DNA from: Entoloma clypeatum | Lineage: Eukaryota > Basidiomycota > Agaricomycetes > Agaricales > Entolomataceae | DNA length: 64,000 bases | NCBI GenBank assembly: GCA_963565915.1 | Contig: OY751487.1 | Span: 2,046,001-2,110,000, forward strand | Reading direction: 5' to 3' | Part shown: in pieces, positions 1 through 14,469 of the stretch | How positions within the stretch are numbered: position 1 is the first letter of the stretch | How the letters are laid out: each line of letters starts with the position of its first letter | Notes under the pieces: generated by a model | What the model saw: the letters and a program-made list of their open reading frames with translations, nothing else | What the model was told of the DNA's origin: nothing | The model's database searches: none | Translations under genes and position numbers: made by a program

Positions 1-296
1 AAGTATGGTATACGCTCAAAAATGACGATCGGTGTCGCACAAATGAACAGAAACAATGACCGCATGGAAGCGTCACCGGTGCGTCAAATAGCTCCCCGCA
101 AATGTTACATCGTAGAGCAGCATCGAGGGTCCGAAGCCCTGGGGCGATCGCGTTCGAAGGAAAGTCGGAGGGATCAGGTACATTGGAGGAAAGCAGTGAG
201 TTCATTGACTTAACAGGCGTCAACAGACACGCTTTGCTACATACGCGTAATGGTCACATCACCTGATTATACGTCACATGTTGGGAGACAATAAAG

Positions 297-2201
297 CTAA
301 CGACGCAATGAATTCAACATCACCTCCTCCATATCATCATCGTCCTCACTATCCTCTTCTTCCTGTGGTTCGGCTACTACTGGAGGAACAGAGGGTGATG
401 GAAGCGAAGCCATGACAGGAGGAGAATGTACAGGGGCAGGAGAGTGATATTGATTTTGAAGCGGGACACCTGGCGGAAGCTGCGATGCCGTCGGCTCGCT
501 AACAGCGACCGGATGCGTCAATACCGGGTCCTCGTCACCCACTTCAGCAAGCTCTGCTAGCTGGGCAGCCAATAGTGCCAAATGTGCCTGCAATTCCGCG
601 CGTGGATTCGCGTCTATACCCGAGATAGGCCGAACTACGTTGGTTGCATCGGCAGGAGTTTTATCTGTTGCGTCTTGTGTTTTTCCATTCTCTTCAGACG
701 GCAATTGAAGTAGTGAGCCAAAGTTGATTGCCTTGAGGATGTTCTGTACAGCCTCATACGGATCGTCAACATGGCCGTCAATCTGAGCCTTATTTTCCGA
801 AGAAGGGGTTGCTACTTCAGCCGTCGCTCCTCCTACCGTTGGAGGCGCACCCTGAGATTGTGCCTGTGGCTGTGGTAAATATCCGGGTGGGGGTTGCTGA
901 TATGGGTAGCCGTAAGGAAATGGTTGCGATAATTGGGTCTGGGTCTGGTTTGTGGAAGTAGCCGTGGGTTGATGATGATGCACAAGGGGTGCGTGGGTAA
1001 ACGGGGGACCAGGACCTGAAGAAGGCGCGACCGCTTGACTTTGGGTCTGAGGTCGGCGAGTCGTACGACGAGATGTCTATGACGAGATGTTGCGTCAAGT
1101 CTACACGAGGCAAAAGTCAGATTATATGCTCACTGCTCCACCTTCCCATGTAGAATTGAGCTGATATTTTCCGCCACTTGTCTTGAAAAAGCGACCTCTC
1201 TTAAATGCCTTTTGCAGAGCCTGACTCGCAGAAGGCCGAAAATTGGACTGTAAAGGATACCTGGCCGCCATCCAGGTAAACAGGACTTTGGGAGCACAGC
1301 CATCGGGATCGCCAGAATCTAGCAGCGCCTCGGCGATCATGTCCTCGTAGCTCGGAAGATCATCACCAGAATGTGCATTTGCACCGTACAGGTCTTGTTG
1401 AGGAGGCGGATGTGTGGCGGGAGTGGCTGGGAAGGGAGTGTTTGTTTGAGGAGGTTGAGTTTGAGGAAAGGCCGGGGGTTGCAGGGGTTGAGGATATCCT
1501 GACATCTGTGGGTAGGGCGGATAGCCTGGGTATGGAGGATATCCGGCAGGATGTGGATAATACGGGGCGTGAGGGTAAGCCGGCTGGGCATGTGGATATC
1601 CGTAGGATTGAAGGGGATAAGGCGGTTGCTGAGTGGGCTGCTGGAGAATAGGTTGTGGGGTTGCTTGTACATTTGACTGTTCCGCAGAGGTAGATGAGGT
1701 AGATGTGGATGTCGCAGGTGCCGGTGCCGGTGTAGTTGGAGGCTTGTCAGGGGGCTTATTTTCGCCTGGCGGCACTTCTGACGGAGCTCCAGTCGGAGAA
1801 GTGGTCGACTGGTCCTGTGAATTTACTGCAGGTAATACATCACTTGCCTCTGGGTTGGAGGACTGTTGTTCTGGAGGAGGATCTGGGGTCGATTGCGAAG
1901 TTTTGGTCAAGGAATCAATGGCAGCCTTGATATCAGCTGGCCACACTGTGCTTTTCGCATAAGAGGGTACATAGAAATCAAAGTTGAGGCATATGTCGAT
2001 GATGTGCTGAGGGGGAAGAAGAGCAAGGTACTGCTTCTTGAGTTCATGATCTTGAAGTCCTGCATGGAACGGTGAATATTGTGCACGACGAATAGATCGA
2101 TGAGCGGACCAGCGATGGGTGCATGGTATGCATGTGGATAGAGCAGATGCTGAGATGGCGCTGGATACATCTGGATGCACCTGCACAGTTTTCCACAACA
2201 A
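297..2201 (-). CDS. H1/H5-type winged-helix (H15) domain protein, Pro/Tyr/Gln-rich
   Basis: Two exons are clear. The upstream exon has a leader with a conserved-looking block (LQDHELKKQYLALLPP), a long Pro/Ser/Thr and PYPHAP-type low-complexity stretch, then a roughly 75-residue block (SYEDMIAEALLD...FKRGRFFKTSGGKYQL) that reads like a linker-histone H15 winged helix. A 57-bp intron (1133..1077; GTGAGC donor, ATAG acceptor, branch-like CTTGAC) joins it in phase to the second exon, which is Gln/Pro-rich with a DDxxEA segment and an acidic EEEDSEDDDD tail before TAG at 297. A nuclear DNA or chromatin binding role is inferred from the H15-like block only. The start is unresolved: the open frame runs to 2201 without a convincing ATG, so a short first exon probably lies upstream of about 2100. 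Confidence 0.7.
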
Positions 2202-3199
2202 GGTTTGCTTTCAAAGCCAGACTCAAGTACTATGAAAGGCAAGGAAATATCTCCGAGTGGACCTCTAGCAACACCTGGGTACGCCCAAATATACCGCTTG
2301 ACGTGTGGTTTGGCTACTACCACATAGCAGTGGATTGCATGCAATCAGATTATCACCCAATAGGAGGTGCGAATGTACGTGCCAGTACTTAATTATCTAG
2401 AGTCAAATCTAAGAACTGCTTATACGTCAAAGTATGGTCACTGCAGGTCTCTGTAACAAAGCATCTTGTATCAGGAGTGTTAGACTAGGTCAGGGGACTC
2501 CTGTCGCAGTACCGTTAATGCCCGAGCCCCTGGATTTGAGCAGCATAAAAATCCATCCACACCCCCCAGTTCCAACCAGAACAACCTCACAGCTCTCTTG
2601 ACTACTATGTACACTGTTCGTTGCTCTTGCCACCTTGCTTCCACGCTTTCTGTCCATCGGTTCTGACCTCCACAATTCATAGACCGCGTCCATCCCAACC
2701 AACGCTGCTTGCGGAAGCAACAGCTGCAACTGCACCCAGACGTATGTCGCATACCTGAGTCATGATCTAATATTGTCGCTGATGTTCGTTGGACAGGTGC
2801 TCTTGCAAGGACAATGGATGCAAATGCTGATGCTGATGTGCTGTCGCAGGGCATGTGAGAAGAGAATCCAAGCAATATGAGAGTGATATACATTGCGATC
2901 AAGAATAAAAATACATATGTGCAAGACCTATTCCGTTTACTTCAGTGCTGGTACAACTATATATACAAACAGGCCAGAGCGCAAAGCAGAGCCTCATGCG
3001 GCTGGAGGAGGATCACAGATCGTCCCACTTGTGATGGCGAAGCAGAGCAAATGGCAATGAATAGGAAAGCTAGTTCCGCGATCTCCAACCGAGGAGTACC
3101 TTGAGAGGGGGTATTAGACGGGGATGTTTAATGTAACGTCACTTACTTATCTCGTGGGTGAAGTTACATATCATCAGAAACAGTGAGGTATCTCACTGG
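2202..3199. other. Intergenic, no gene supported
   Basis: About 1 kb between the H15-domain gene and the 3' end of the next minus-strand gene. It should hold the promoter and possibly a missing first exon of the H15 gene. Short open frames exist (for example 2480-2902 on the minus strand) but show no recognisable domain, splice support or repeats. Confidence 0.5.
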
Positions 3200-4638
3200 T
3201 CATGCTCCTTCGTCGTAGACCGATTTCCCCCCGCTACCCGCAGTCGTCAGAAGAGGATCAAGCGAAGCCAGCTCATCTTTGATTCCGTTTCTCGCAAAAA
3301 CGTCGAGTTCCTTCAGCAGAGACGACGTTATTTTCTTTCCCGAAATTCCGTTAATGTCAAAAACGACTACAAATAACACCCCCACCTTCATCTTGGCATC
3401 AATCTTCAATACCATTTCTCCTGAGGACGCCGACCATGCATTGTTCGAACCACCCATCGGTCCGTTGGACGCGAGTCCGAGTCCGCCGCCTGGATTTGCG
3501 ATGTTCCATAGACTGCTGCTCATGCCCTCTGTATGACGTTCCGAGTACGGTTCGTTGTTCAAAAAATTCGAATTCGGATTCGCGCCGCCTGTGTCGCCCG
3601 AGAAAAGGTATGACACCCCCGGATACGGAGAGAGCAAACCCAGCGGGCCCATGACGTGCTGTGACGACTGTGCAAAGGGCGACGGCCCCAGTACCTTGGA
3701 GATCTTATTGTAGACTTCGGACATGACGTCAAGAAGGGATATGAGTGTTTGATGGTAATCGAGGGTGAATGGCTGGAGGGGTATTGTCATCAGTCCATGA
3801 GAAAAGAAGTAAGAAGGGACAGACGATGTGTGGAGTCATTAGATAGGAAGTGTCTGATGCGGCATCGACGTAGGGGCCGGCATATTCAGTGAAGCTTCCT
3901 GCACCTGCCCGTTTCGCGTTCTTTGGTTTGAATAGTCGTTTCGAAGGCCTCTGTAGATGATTGGACATTTATTTCTGGAAATGAATGGAAAAAACGGACC
4001 ATCTTGGGCTTGTCCCCGTCATCCTTATTCTGATCATATTCGTTGATGGTGTTCATGAGACCGCGGAGGAGATCCTGGGGCTGGTTTATGTCGAGGAGAT
4101 TAGACAGTGACATGCCGAGGATGGCAAAACGGTATGTCCTAGGTAGCATATTGAGTTGTCGCGAAACAACAGTACGTGTAGCGTGCGCACCGTTTCTTTA
4201 CGTCGGGATTGGCGTTGTTGAACTCGCGATCCAGTTCAGCGCGTGAGATCAGTATGGTGTGGAACCAATGACTTCGCCTTGGGGAGGGGGATGTTCTCTC
4301 ACTTTGAAAATAGGATGGTAAACAAGGCGCACACACCCCTTATGCACGTTGCGGATGTAGGTTAAGGTAATGATCCTCTTCTGGAGGAGATCGCGAAGGT
4401 ACTCGGCGGACGTGCCCTGGCCGAGCTGGGGGCTGCCTGCGCCGCCAAGGGTGTCGGAGTGCAGCGACTGGGCGTCCCACTCTCTGCTCATGGCCATGGG
4501 GTTCACTGATGATGTGGGGGTGGACGCGCCTGCGGCGGCGGCGAATGACATGGGGGGGGCGGTGGATATGGGTGGGGGAACGGGGGCACTGGTCTTGAAG
4601 GAGGAGAGGAGGTTCTGTGCTGAGGATTTCCTGCGCAT
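3200..4638 (-). CDS. Conserved basidiomycete protein of unknown function
   Basis: Six exons splice cleanly from ATG at 4638 to TGA at 3200. Introns read from sequence: 4336..4278 (GTGTGT/CAAG), then one after KKR, one after DKPKM (GTCCGT/ACAG), one after TPHI (GTCTGT/CCAG) and one after KIDAKMK (GTGGGG/AAAG). The product is about 390 aa. It starts with a Ser/Ala-rich leader (RRKSSAQNLLSSF), followed by well-ordered blocks including EYLRDLLQKRIITLTYIRN, HWFHTILISRAELDREF, YRFAILGMSLSNLLDI, LDYHQTLISLLDVMSEVYNK and ELDVFARNGIKDELASLDPL. No catalytic motif, signal peptide or membrane segment is visible. It feels like an ancient soluble family, but I do not recognise a named function. It is divergently transcribed from NTF2 with only 127 bp between start codons. 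Confidence 0.85.
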
Positions 4639-4765
4639 GGCTGTCGAGATTCAAGTCATGAGGTCATGTGACCACGCGAGATCGTTAACCAAGTTTTGCG
4701 TCTCCTCCTCATCCTCCTCCTCCTCCACATCTGCTCTATCGGTTTCACCCAATCCCTCACCCACC
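4639..4765. promoter_or_regulatory. Short divergent promoter region
   Basis: 127 bp separate the ATG of the minus-strand unknown gene (4638) and the NTF2 ATG (4766). Both transcripts must start here or overlap. It contains a CT-rich stretch (about 4698-4735) just before NTF2, common in fungal promoters. No specific factor site is claimed. Confidence 0.55.
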
Positions 4766-5345
4766 ATGGCCGACATCAACACGATCGCGAAACAGTTCAC
4801 CGATTTCTACTATACCACTTTTGACACCAACCGCGCCGGCCTCGCTAGCCTCTACGTTCGTCCCCTTCATCCAACCTGATCGCCTGCATCTGACAGCGAC
4901 CCACTCAGCGCCCAGAGTCCATGCTGTCCTGGGAGGGATCACCAATCAAAGGCGGAACTGGTATCACCGAGAAGCTCACTGTACGATTCGGCCTCTTCCT
5001 TTTTTCTTCTCGCTCAATGGCACCCCTAGTCGCTGCCATTCGAGAAGGTGCAGCACAAAGTGACCACTTTAGACGCCCAGCCGTCTTCCCCAGGCTATGC
5101 GACTGCCAGCCTCCTTGTCAGTGTCACAGGTCTCTTGGTTGTTCGTCTCTGTTCCTGTTCTTGCTACGCCTTCTCACCCGTGGATGCAGGTCGATGACAG
5201 CCCGAATCCTCTGCAGTTCAGTCAGGTCTTCCAACTCATCCCTGATGGCGGCAGCTACTATGTGTATGTCCCGGATCGCCCTCCTGTTCGATCTTGCTCA
5301 GCTTTACTCAGTTTCAACGACATCTTCCGCTTGAACTACGCATAG
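4766..5345 (+). CDS. NTF2: Nuclear transport factor 2 (NTF2)
   Basis: Five short exons give a small NTF2-fold protein of the usual size (about 125 aa). It carries Ran-GDP from cytoplasm to nucleus through FxFG nucleoporins. Exon 1 (4766-4855) reads MADINTIAKQFTDFYY...; exon 2 has MLSWEGSPIKGGTGITEKL; exon 3 has PFEKVQHKVTTLDAQPSS; exon 4 has DDSPNPLQFSQVFQLIPDGG; the last exon ends NDIFRLNYA with TAG at 5343-5345. These are the characteristic NTF2 blocks in the correct order. The third donor is ambiguous by one codon (V or none before DDSPN); the fourth is a canonical GTATGT. All frames close, so the gene looks functional. It is tail-to-tail with the decayed glycosidase. Confidence 0.95.
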
Positions 5346-5528
5346 GGCGTTCTGCTTGTTGGCATCGTATGGTCCGATCTACACGCTGCCTCGCACGGGA
5401 CAATCCTCCTTTCTCTCATAGAAATAATGGTTCAACTCGAGCACTCATGATAATACCAATAATCCTATTCCTTTCTCCATCAAACATAAAGTTCAAAGTA
5501 TCATTTAGCCCCCCCGTCACGAACCTCA

Positions 5529-7045
5529 TTAGGTGCAGCTCGCCTTCCCTTGAGAGATCGGTTCGTTCCCGGCCTTGATAAGATAGTAATCGTATGAAGG
5601 GTGGCAGTGAACACTGAAGATACGAGATACAATTCAATGAATAATAACATTTGCTTACCATAGACAATCCTTGTCAGTCGATTCTTCGCTGGTGCGTTGA
5701 CAGTGCCGTTGAATAGAAGGCTCTGCCAGGGAGGGTTCCACGCAAGAGCAGTCATATGATTTATGATCTTGGTCGGAGGTGAACGGCGGAAGGGGAAACA
5801 GCAAAAAGAGGGAATAACCTCGATAGCGCTGTCACTCCATTTCTTCGCCAGTTCGGGATCCGTCTCATGCTTTGAAAGGAGAAGGGGACCATTAGCAGCG
5901 ATCATGGCAGCGGATGAATCTGCAGGACGCGGAAGTGGTGCATTGAAATCCCTGATGGTATGTTAGAATCGATGCAGGCTTGCCCACCAAGGGACTATTC
6001 CGTCCGCAGGGATATTATCCAGGAAATACGTGGCGAGTCGACGAGCTGTTTTGAGATATGCAGTGTTTTGGATAAGATTATACACTGTTGAGGGGAAACG
6101 ACAATTCACATCTGGGACTACAGGTGCCAGTCACTGCTTACTTGTTGCGAAACCGTGCAACCAGGTGTTGTCCTTGTTGTCAAACCATCTGATAGAGGTG
6201 ACAAATGAACAGGAGCACCTTATCCTTGAGCAGTTCACTTCCTGATTACTTTTCCCCGTCGTCGAATGATATTCGACGACATGCCAAGTTAATCCTATTC
6301 GGGGGTCAGGGAGATAAGCAATTGAAAAGGACGGGACAAACCATCGTCACGGATATCATTCTTCATTGTGGTATTTGCATGGGCGATGGCAAAGTCTCGG
6401 AGTGTCGAGTTTCCTGTCAAGGTAGAATTTCATCATATTGTCGATGATGACCTTGAGGGATTTGATAAGAAAGAGAAGAGATGGGGAGAAGAGGATGTAC
6501 ACCTGGAAGTCGGTTGGGTTTGCTGTGTCCCAGCTTCGTGTTGCATCGACGATTGGGCTGTATCGGGCCGCGAGGAGTCCAGCGAAGGCGTTGATGGCTG
6601 TTTTTGCGGTCTCGTTAGTCGGGTTTCTGTGGCGAGAATCAGTCGAGACAACGCGTTACGGAGAGGATGCGTGGCAAGAGACATTTTAATTCTTCGCCAA
6701 ATGGAAAGATGATGAAGCCAACGTCATGGCCGAGGTGGTTAGTGGTCTCTAGTGGAATGAGACCGCTGCTCGCGGCGCGGGCGATGGTCAGCCCATCGGC
6801 AATAGCGAGGGAGTTGGTGGCTGTGGCATTGCAGAGAGTCTTACGGGTGTTGAGCTCGTACAAGGTCGCGGGGAAGAAGCCAGACGTCCAAGTGTGGGGA
6901 AAAGTAAAGCCAGGATCCGTCGGTGGTGGTGGTGTATTGCGGGTATTTTATGGGGTTCGGGAGGGTATTGGAGGTGGGAGGAATGAGAGGGGAGAAAAGC
7001 TGGGAAGGAGACGACGGTGGACAAGACGAGAAGAAGAGGGCGCAT
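5529..7045 (-). pseudogene. Decayed six-hairpin glycosidase, GH88-like
   Basis: Scattered conserved blocks of a secreted unsaturated-glucuronyl-hydrolase-like (GH88-type) enzyme are in order but not in one frame. From the 5' end: a signal peptide (MRPLLLVLSTVVSFPAFL), LFSPLIPPTSNTLPNPIKY, HTWTSGFFPATLYELNTR, TNHLGHDVGFIIFPF, RYSPIVDATRSWDTANPTD, VIIDNMMKF, LTGNSTLRDFAIAHANT, WHVVEYHSTTGK, ARRLATYFLDNIPADG, DSSAAMIAANGPLLLSKHE, SLLFNGTVNAPAKN and DYYLIKAGNE. Frame changes occur after the signal peptide, before HTWTSG (apparent 2-nt loss), before LTGNST, and at the last intron acceptor (ACG where AG is needed before DYYLIK). The segment expected between NTW and LHGF is missing. The gene should be non-functional. 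Family assignment is from memory of the block pattern. Confidence 0.7.
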
Positions 7046-7317
7046 GGGGGATATCTCCAAGTCGGCGTTTTTATGTGTGCGGGGTTGCGGGCCGCCGTGA
7101 GCTCGGTGCAGCGACGACGGGTTGTGTGCTCTATAACTGCTCATCGACGTCGTGGACCGCAGCGCTGGCTGTGCTGGCGAAGACCCCGGAGACCACTTGA
7201 CTCATGATCTCACAAGCCCTCGCTCTCCTCCTCCCACCACCACCATCCTGCCAAACTCCGTCTCCTCCCGACTCGCCACATTGGCTTCCACCACCACCTC
7301 CTCGATTTACATCCCTC

Positions 7318-10010
7318 ATGGACGCCTTCAAGTCCCTCATTCAGCCTCTGGTCGCAGGCGCAGGCGCTTCGTCTGTCGTTGATGGCATGAAGCTCGTCGT
7401 CCTTGGAGGCACCGTCGAGACAGCCAGACGCGTGTCCAGCTCCGCATGGTGAGTCATTCTCTTGTCCCCTCCTCTCTGCTCAACCATCTCGTCCCCCAGG
7501 TCTCATTTTGTAAACTGTGAGTTCCTCTATTTCTCTCCTGACTTCGTCGTCCACGCTCTCTGGCATCCCAACATTTTGGGTGCCCTCTTCCCTTCTATGG
7601 TCTCCATTCTCCCCCTCAAACCACGGCTCCCTTATTCCTGCTCTACCCTGCCTGCCACGAGTCCATCAACTGACTCTTGCATTTCCCCATCTAGCATTCT
7701 TCCTCACGGCTCACTTCTCCGAAGAGGACTACCCTTATGACTGGCTCATGCTCTGGCTTTCTCGTCGTCCAGAATGGCAACGATCCCGCGAGTTTGAGAC
7801 CACCACTCGCACATCCGGCCTCGGCACTGATACCACAAATTCGTTCGGCGACGAAGAACTGGAGGACCCAACCACCCTTCCTGTCTCCCTTGACGATGAC
7901 GACGTCCCTGGCAAAGTCATGACCCGTGTCATCTTTCAGCCCACCTTCGATACCACCCACACCCTTTACTACAGGGGTCATTGGCTCCGTGTGAAGCGCA
8001 GCAGGAAGACCGACGGAAGTGGGACGGAAATGCTCTCCATCAGGTTCGACCTCCCTAGCGCTCACTACTCTCTCACCCTCAACCATTTTTTCTCTCCAGC
8101 GTCGTTGCCCGTTCCAATACCATTCTCAAACAGCTCGTCCTTCAGGCCAAGAAGGAATATGAAGCCGAAGCCATTCACCGCATCCAAATATATTTTGCGG
8201 ATTCGCATGGCTCTTGGAGATGGACCGATTCTCGTCACAAGCGCCCCATGGGGAGCATCGTCCTCAATCCTGGCGTTAAAGAGATGCTTCTGAATGACGC
8301 CAAAGACTTTCTCAAATCCGAAAAGGTAACAGACCCTTAAACCTTTTATAGTCATGACGCATTCCTCACCCGACGTACAGTGGTACGCAGATAGAGGCAT
8401 CCCCTTCCGCCGCGGCTACCTCCTGCACGGTGTCCCAGGATCTGGGAAATCTTCCCTTATCCATGCGATTGCGGGGCAACTCATGCTTGACATCTACGTC
8501 GTCTCTCTTTCTGCCTCCTGGATATCCGACTCGACGCTGACGGCTTTGATGGGTCGCGTTCCTGCCCGCTGCATCCTTCTTCTCGAAGACTTGGATGCCG
8601 CTTTCACAAGGAACTCGACCCGAGAGGCCGGCAATGATAAGGAGACAGACAAGGAAGCCTCCCCTGACCAGACCCAGAACAACACCAGCAGCGGCAGTGG
8701 ACTTCGAAGTGGCAGGCATCGCAGGACCGATCAACTATCCGACGTGAATACGCTGAGTCTTAGTGGTCTACTCAACGCCCTTGATGGCGTCGCAGCAGCC
8801 GAAGGCAGACTCCTATTTGCGTAAGCCACTCGAGCATTGCTTTCATCATAAGACTAACACGACTCCAGAACTACCAACCATCTCGACCGTCTTGACCCAG
8901 CTCTTTCCAGGCCGGGGCGTATGGACGTTTGGGTCGAGTTCAAGAATGCGACAAAGTGGCAGGCCGAAGCATTGTTCAGAAATTTCTTCCCGTCCATTGA
9001 AGAGGATCCCGTCGAGGTCGAAGACGCTCCCATACCAGCTCCCTCAAGTAGTGGCAGCTTCAATGGAAGGGGCTCTCCTAGCACGCCCCCAACATCCCTT
9101 TGGTCTATGCCGTCCTTCTCGTCGTCGTCCTTGGCCTCGTCCTTCTCGACTACCCCTCTGTCTTCGCCTTCACCCTCGTCACCGGTATCAACGAACTCTC
9201 CTCTCCTCGCCACAGCCATGAGTGGCCCACCTCTTCCGCAGTTTGGTGCTTCGAACCAGGCGTATCTGCCTCCTGAAGTAGAAGAGCACATACTTGCCAG
9301 CAAGCATTCCGCCAAGCCTTTAAATTCCGTGACGCTTGGTATGCTGGCAAAGAAATTTGCGGATGGCGTACCTGAGGAGGAATTTAGCGTCGCGGCTCTT
9401 CAAGGATGTGAGTCATATTTTCCCTTCCTTTCGATACCTATCATCCATTATGCTTTGATCAGACCTGCTGAAGAACAAGTCACAACCCGAGGCAGCCGCA
9501 GAAGGTGTTCGAGAGTGGGTTAAGGGTGAGAGAGAGATGCGCGAGCGTCTGAAGAGGGAAAAGGAGGAGAGGGAAGCCAAGGAGAAACTAGAGGTACTGC
9601 ATTTTTGGCGTCGTTCTGGGACGCACACTGATTGGTTTCACTCTCAGCGTGAGAAGAGGAAGAAGAAGGCTGTGGAAAAGGAGACTGAGAAGAAAGAGTT
9701 GGAGAAGAAAGAGCAGGAACTGGAGAAGATGCGTCAGCTTCTGGCCGAGAAGGAGAAGCAGGAAAAGGAAATGCAAGAAAAGCAGAAAGCCAAGGAGGAG
9801 AGTGAGAAGGCGGAAGCGACACAGAAGGAAGTACTCAAGAAAGAGGACGAGGCCACCAAGGAGGAGGTCAAGAAGAAGGAAGCAGAGCTAGAGGAAGCGC
9901 GGAAGAAACATCAAGCGCGTGAAGATGCAGGAAATGACGACTCTGACAGTGAGGACAGCGACTCGGAGGACAGTCCCTCATCTTCATCGAGCTGGACCGT
10001 TGGATCCTGA
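7318..10010 (+). CDS. BCS1-like AAA ATPase with long coiled-coil tail
   Basis: ATG 7318 to TGA 10008-10010 over about eight exons, including a 17-bp mini-exon (7500-7516). The N-terminal BCS1_N-type region is clear (SFFLTAHFSEEDYPYDWLM, LSRRPEWQRSREF). The AAA module follows: Walker A GVPGSGKSS, Walker B CILLLEDLDAAF, and a second region of homology (TTNHLDRLDPALSRPGR). A Ser/Asp/Thr-rich insert sits between Walker B and LSGLLNALDG. After the lid (LGMLAKKFADGVPEEEF) comes an unusual tail of roughly 170 residues, almost all K/E/R (coiled coil), ending in an SDSEDSDSED acidic stretch. True BCS1 is a mitochondrial inner-membrane chaperone for Rieske protein insertion. Agaricomycetes carry several divergent paralogues, and the tail suggests this is one of those rather than the orthologue. 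Confidence 0.85.
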
Positions 10011-10518
10011 CTAGAGAGGGGCCCCGCGGCAGAAACGTCAGCAACAAGCATTATCGATACCACTAGCATCAAGAACTTTTTAATCGTCAATCTGTCGCTC
10101 GCACATACATCATCACCTGCATCATTATCACCACGCCCATCCTTATTCTTAACATCGTACTCGTCCCAACCACCACGACTCCCATCTGGGCCGGCGACGG
10201 CGGCGCACGCTCTCGTTACGAGACATGCAGCTGGGTTGGCTGTGATGTACATTCAGTTTTATTGTCTTCATCTGTACAATATCTTGCTACATCTCTTTGG
10301 TTCAGCGTAGATCCCAGGCAGTGGTTGCCTAGAATTCAACCTGACCGTTTGTTTGACCTTGTTCTACACAAATGCTTTTTTCTCGAAATAATAATCGTCT
10401 TTGGCGCAGCAAGGCTTGAATTTGGTGCAGTTTGGTTTTGCGTTACCGTAAGTAACATGCGGCGGCAGTGCCTCTGTATTCTTACCCTCCACCGCTCTTG
10501 GCTCTCAAGGTACAGAAA
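10011..10518. other. Intergenic, VPS1 promoter region
   Basis: About 0.5 kb between the BCS1-like stop and the VPS1 start. No gene or repeat is evident. A 5' UTR intron for VPS1 is possible (GTAAGTAACATG near 10447 and CTCAAGGTACAG at 10504-10515), but cannot be proven from sequence alone. Confidence 0.45.
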
Positions 10519-13237
<2,719 letters not shown>

Positions 13238-13596
13238 TCCCTTTCTGGAGCTGATGTGTCGGTGCGATAAGCATGATCATATGAGGATCCACATGGGTAT
13301 GCTCTTTACATTTGACTTTTTGAGCTTTCTGCGCCTACAATAATACCCTCTCTATATGCACACTGTACATATCAGTGTACATATTAGATTTGTTTTCATC
13401 TTCTGTTTACAGCACGACATGGTCAGACACCCGGCCGAAGGGACACCGACCTCGATGGAAAGCTTTCTGTGCGCGAGATTCAAGGTTGATCTACTTGATT
13501 CCCCTTCATGATGCACTTGACGTAAGGTCTCTCTTGTTCTCTGCATGGGTGCCTGCAGACTTCTGGAAGAGGTTTCGGTCGTCAGGGAAGCAACTT
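13238..13596. other. Region upstream of gap; TBP 5' end probably here or in the gap
   Basis: Follows the VPS1 stop. It must contain the VPS1 3' UTR and the promoter and perhaps first exon of TBP. I could not identify the variable TBP N-terminus in any frame, so no exon is called. Confidence 0.4.
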
Positions 13597-13796
13597 NNNN
13601 NNNNNNNNNNNNNNNNNNNNNNNNNNNNNNNNNNNNNNNNNNNNNNNNNNNNNNNNNNNNNNNNNNNNNNNNNNNNNNNNNNNNNNNNNNNNNNNNNNNN
13701 NNNNNNNNNNNNNNNNNNNNNNNNNNNNNNNNNNNNNNNNNNNNNNNNNNNNNNNNNNNNNNNNNNNNNNNNNNNNNNNNNNNNNNNNNNNNNNNN
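13597..13796. other. Assembly gap (200 N)
   Basis: Exactly 200 N. The round length suggests a scaffold gap of unknown true size. It removes the 5' part of the TBP gene. Confidence 0.99.
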
Positions 13797-14469
13797 GTCA
13801 TCATGCGTATCCGCGACCCGAAGACAACTGCCTTGATCTTCGCTTCAGGGAAAATGGTTGTGACTGTGCCAAGTCTGAGGACGATTCTCGTCTCGCTTCG
13901 CGAAAGTATGCGCGCATTGTTCAGAAGTTGGGTTTCGTCGCAAAGTTCTCCGAGTTCAAGATACAGAACATCGTCGGGAGCTGCGACGTCAAGTTCCCCA
14001 TCCGTTTAGAGGGACTTGCATACTCTCACGGGCAGTTCAGCAGCTACGAGCCTGAGGTTTGTATTCTTTGGTTCTCCTGTCATCCTTTTGTTCCTCAATT
14101 CCCCATCCAGCTGTTCCCTGGCCTGATCTATCGCATGATTAAGCCGAAGGTTGTGTTGCTGATTTTCGTTTCCGGCAAGATTGTCCTCACCGGTGCAAAG
14201 GTGAATTTTTTCTTTCTTCGCCAAGGTATCCACGAGCCTTGCTCTGGGTCTTTTGGGTCCAAGAGTTGGTCTCAGTTGACATCATGGGCAAGATGTCCCT
14301 CTGGGATGGACCCTGTGTATGCGGATGTTACGAGTTCAGGGAACCCGGCTTGAACCAATCCGCTGACACTCTTTGCCTTTTGCTCTCCCGCAACAATTAG
14401 GTCAGAGAAGAGATTTACACAGCCTTTAACACAATCTATACTGTGCTGTGCGAGTTCCGGAAACCTTGA
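13797..14469 (+). CDS. TATA-binding protein (TBP), 5' end missing, one frameshift
   Basis: The saddle-shaped TBP core is unmistakable: [20 protein letters not shown] just after the gap, then [74 protein letters not shown] and the final exon [19 protein letters not shown] ending RKP with TGA at 14467-14469. Introns follow EPE (GTTTGT donor) and TGAK (GTGAAT donor, about 200 bp, long for this window). TBP nucleates the pre-initiation complex for all three nuclear polymerases. Near 13866 the reading ACTGTGCC lacks one G expected for T-G-A, shifting frame between VVT and AKSEDD. Because TBP is essential and the site is next to an assembly gap, a sequencing error is likely, but a decayed second copy is not excluded. 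Confidence 0.9.

Noticed and set aside
22..213. Short plus-strand open frame at the window start
   Set aside because: No domain, no splice signals, composition unlike neighbouring genes; likely chance.
2480..2902. 140-codon minus-strand frame starting with a hydrophobic stretch
   Set aside because: Signal-peptide-like start but the rest is unpatterned and no homologous block is recognised; not enough to call a secreted protein.
13352..13836. Open frames crossing the N gap
   Set aside because: They exist only because N codons are read through; flanking residues do not match TBP or VPS1.
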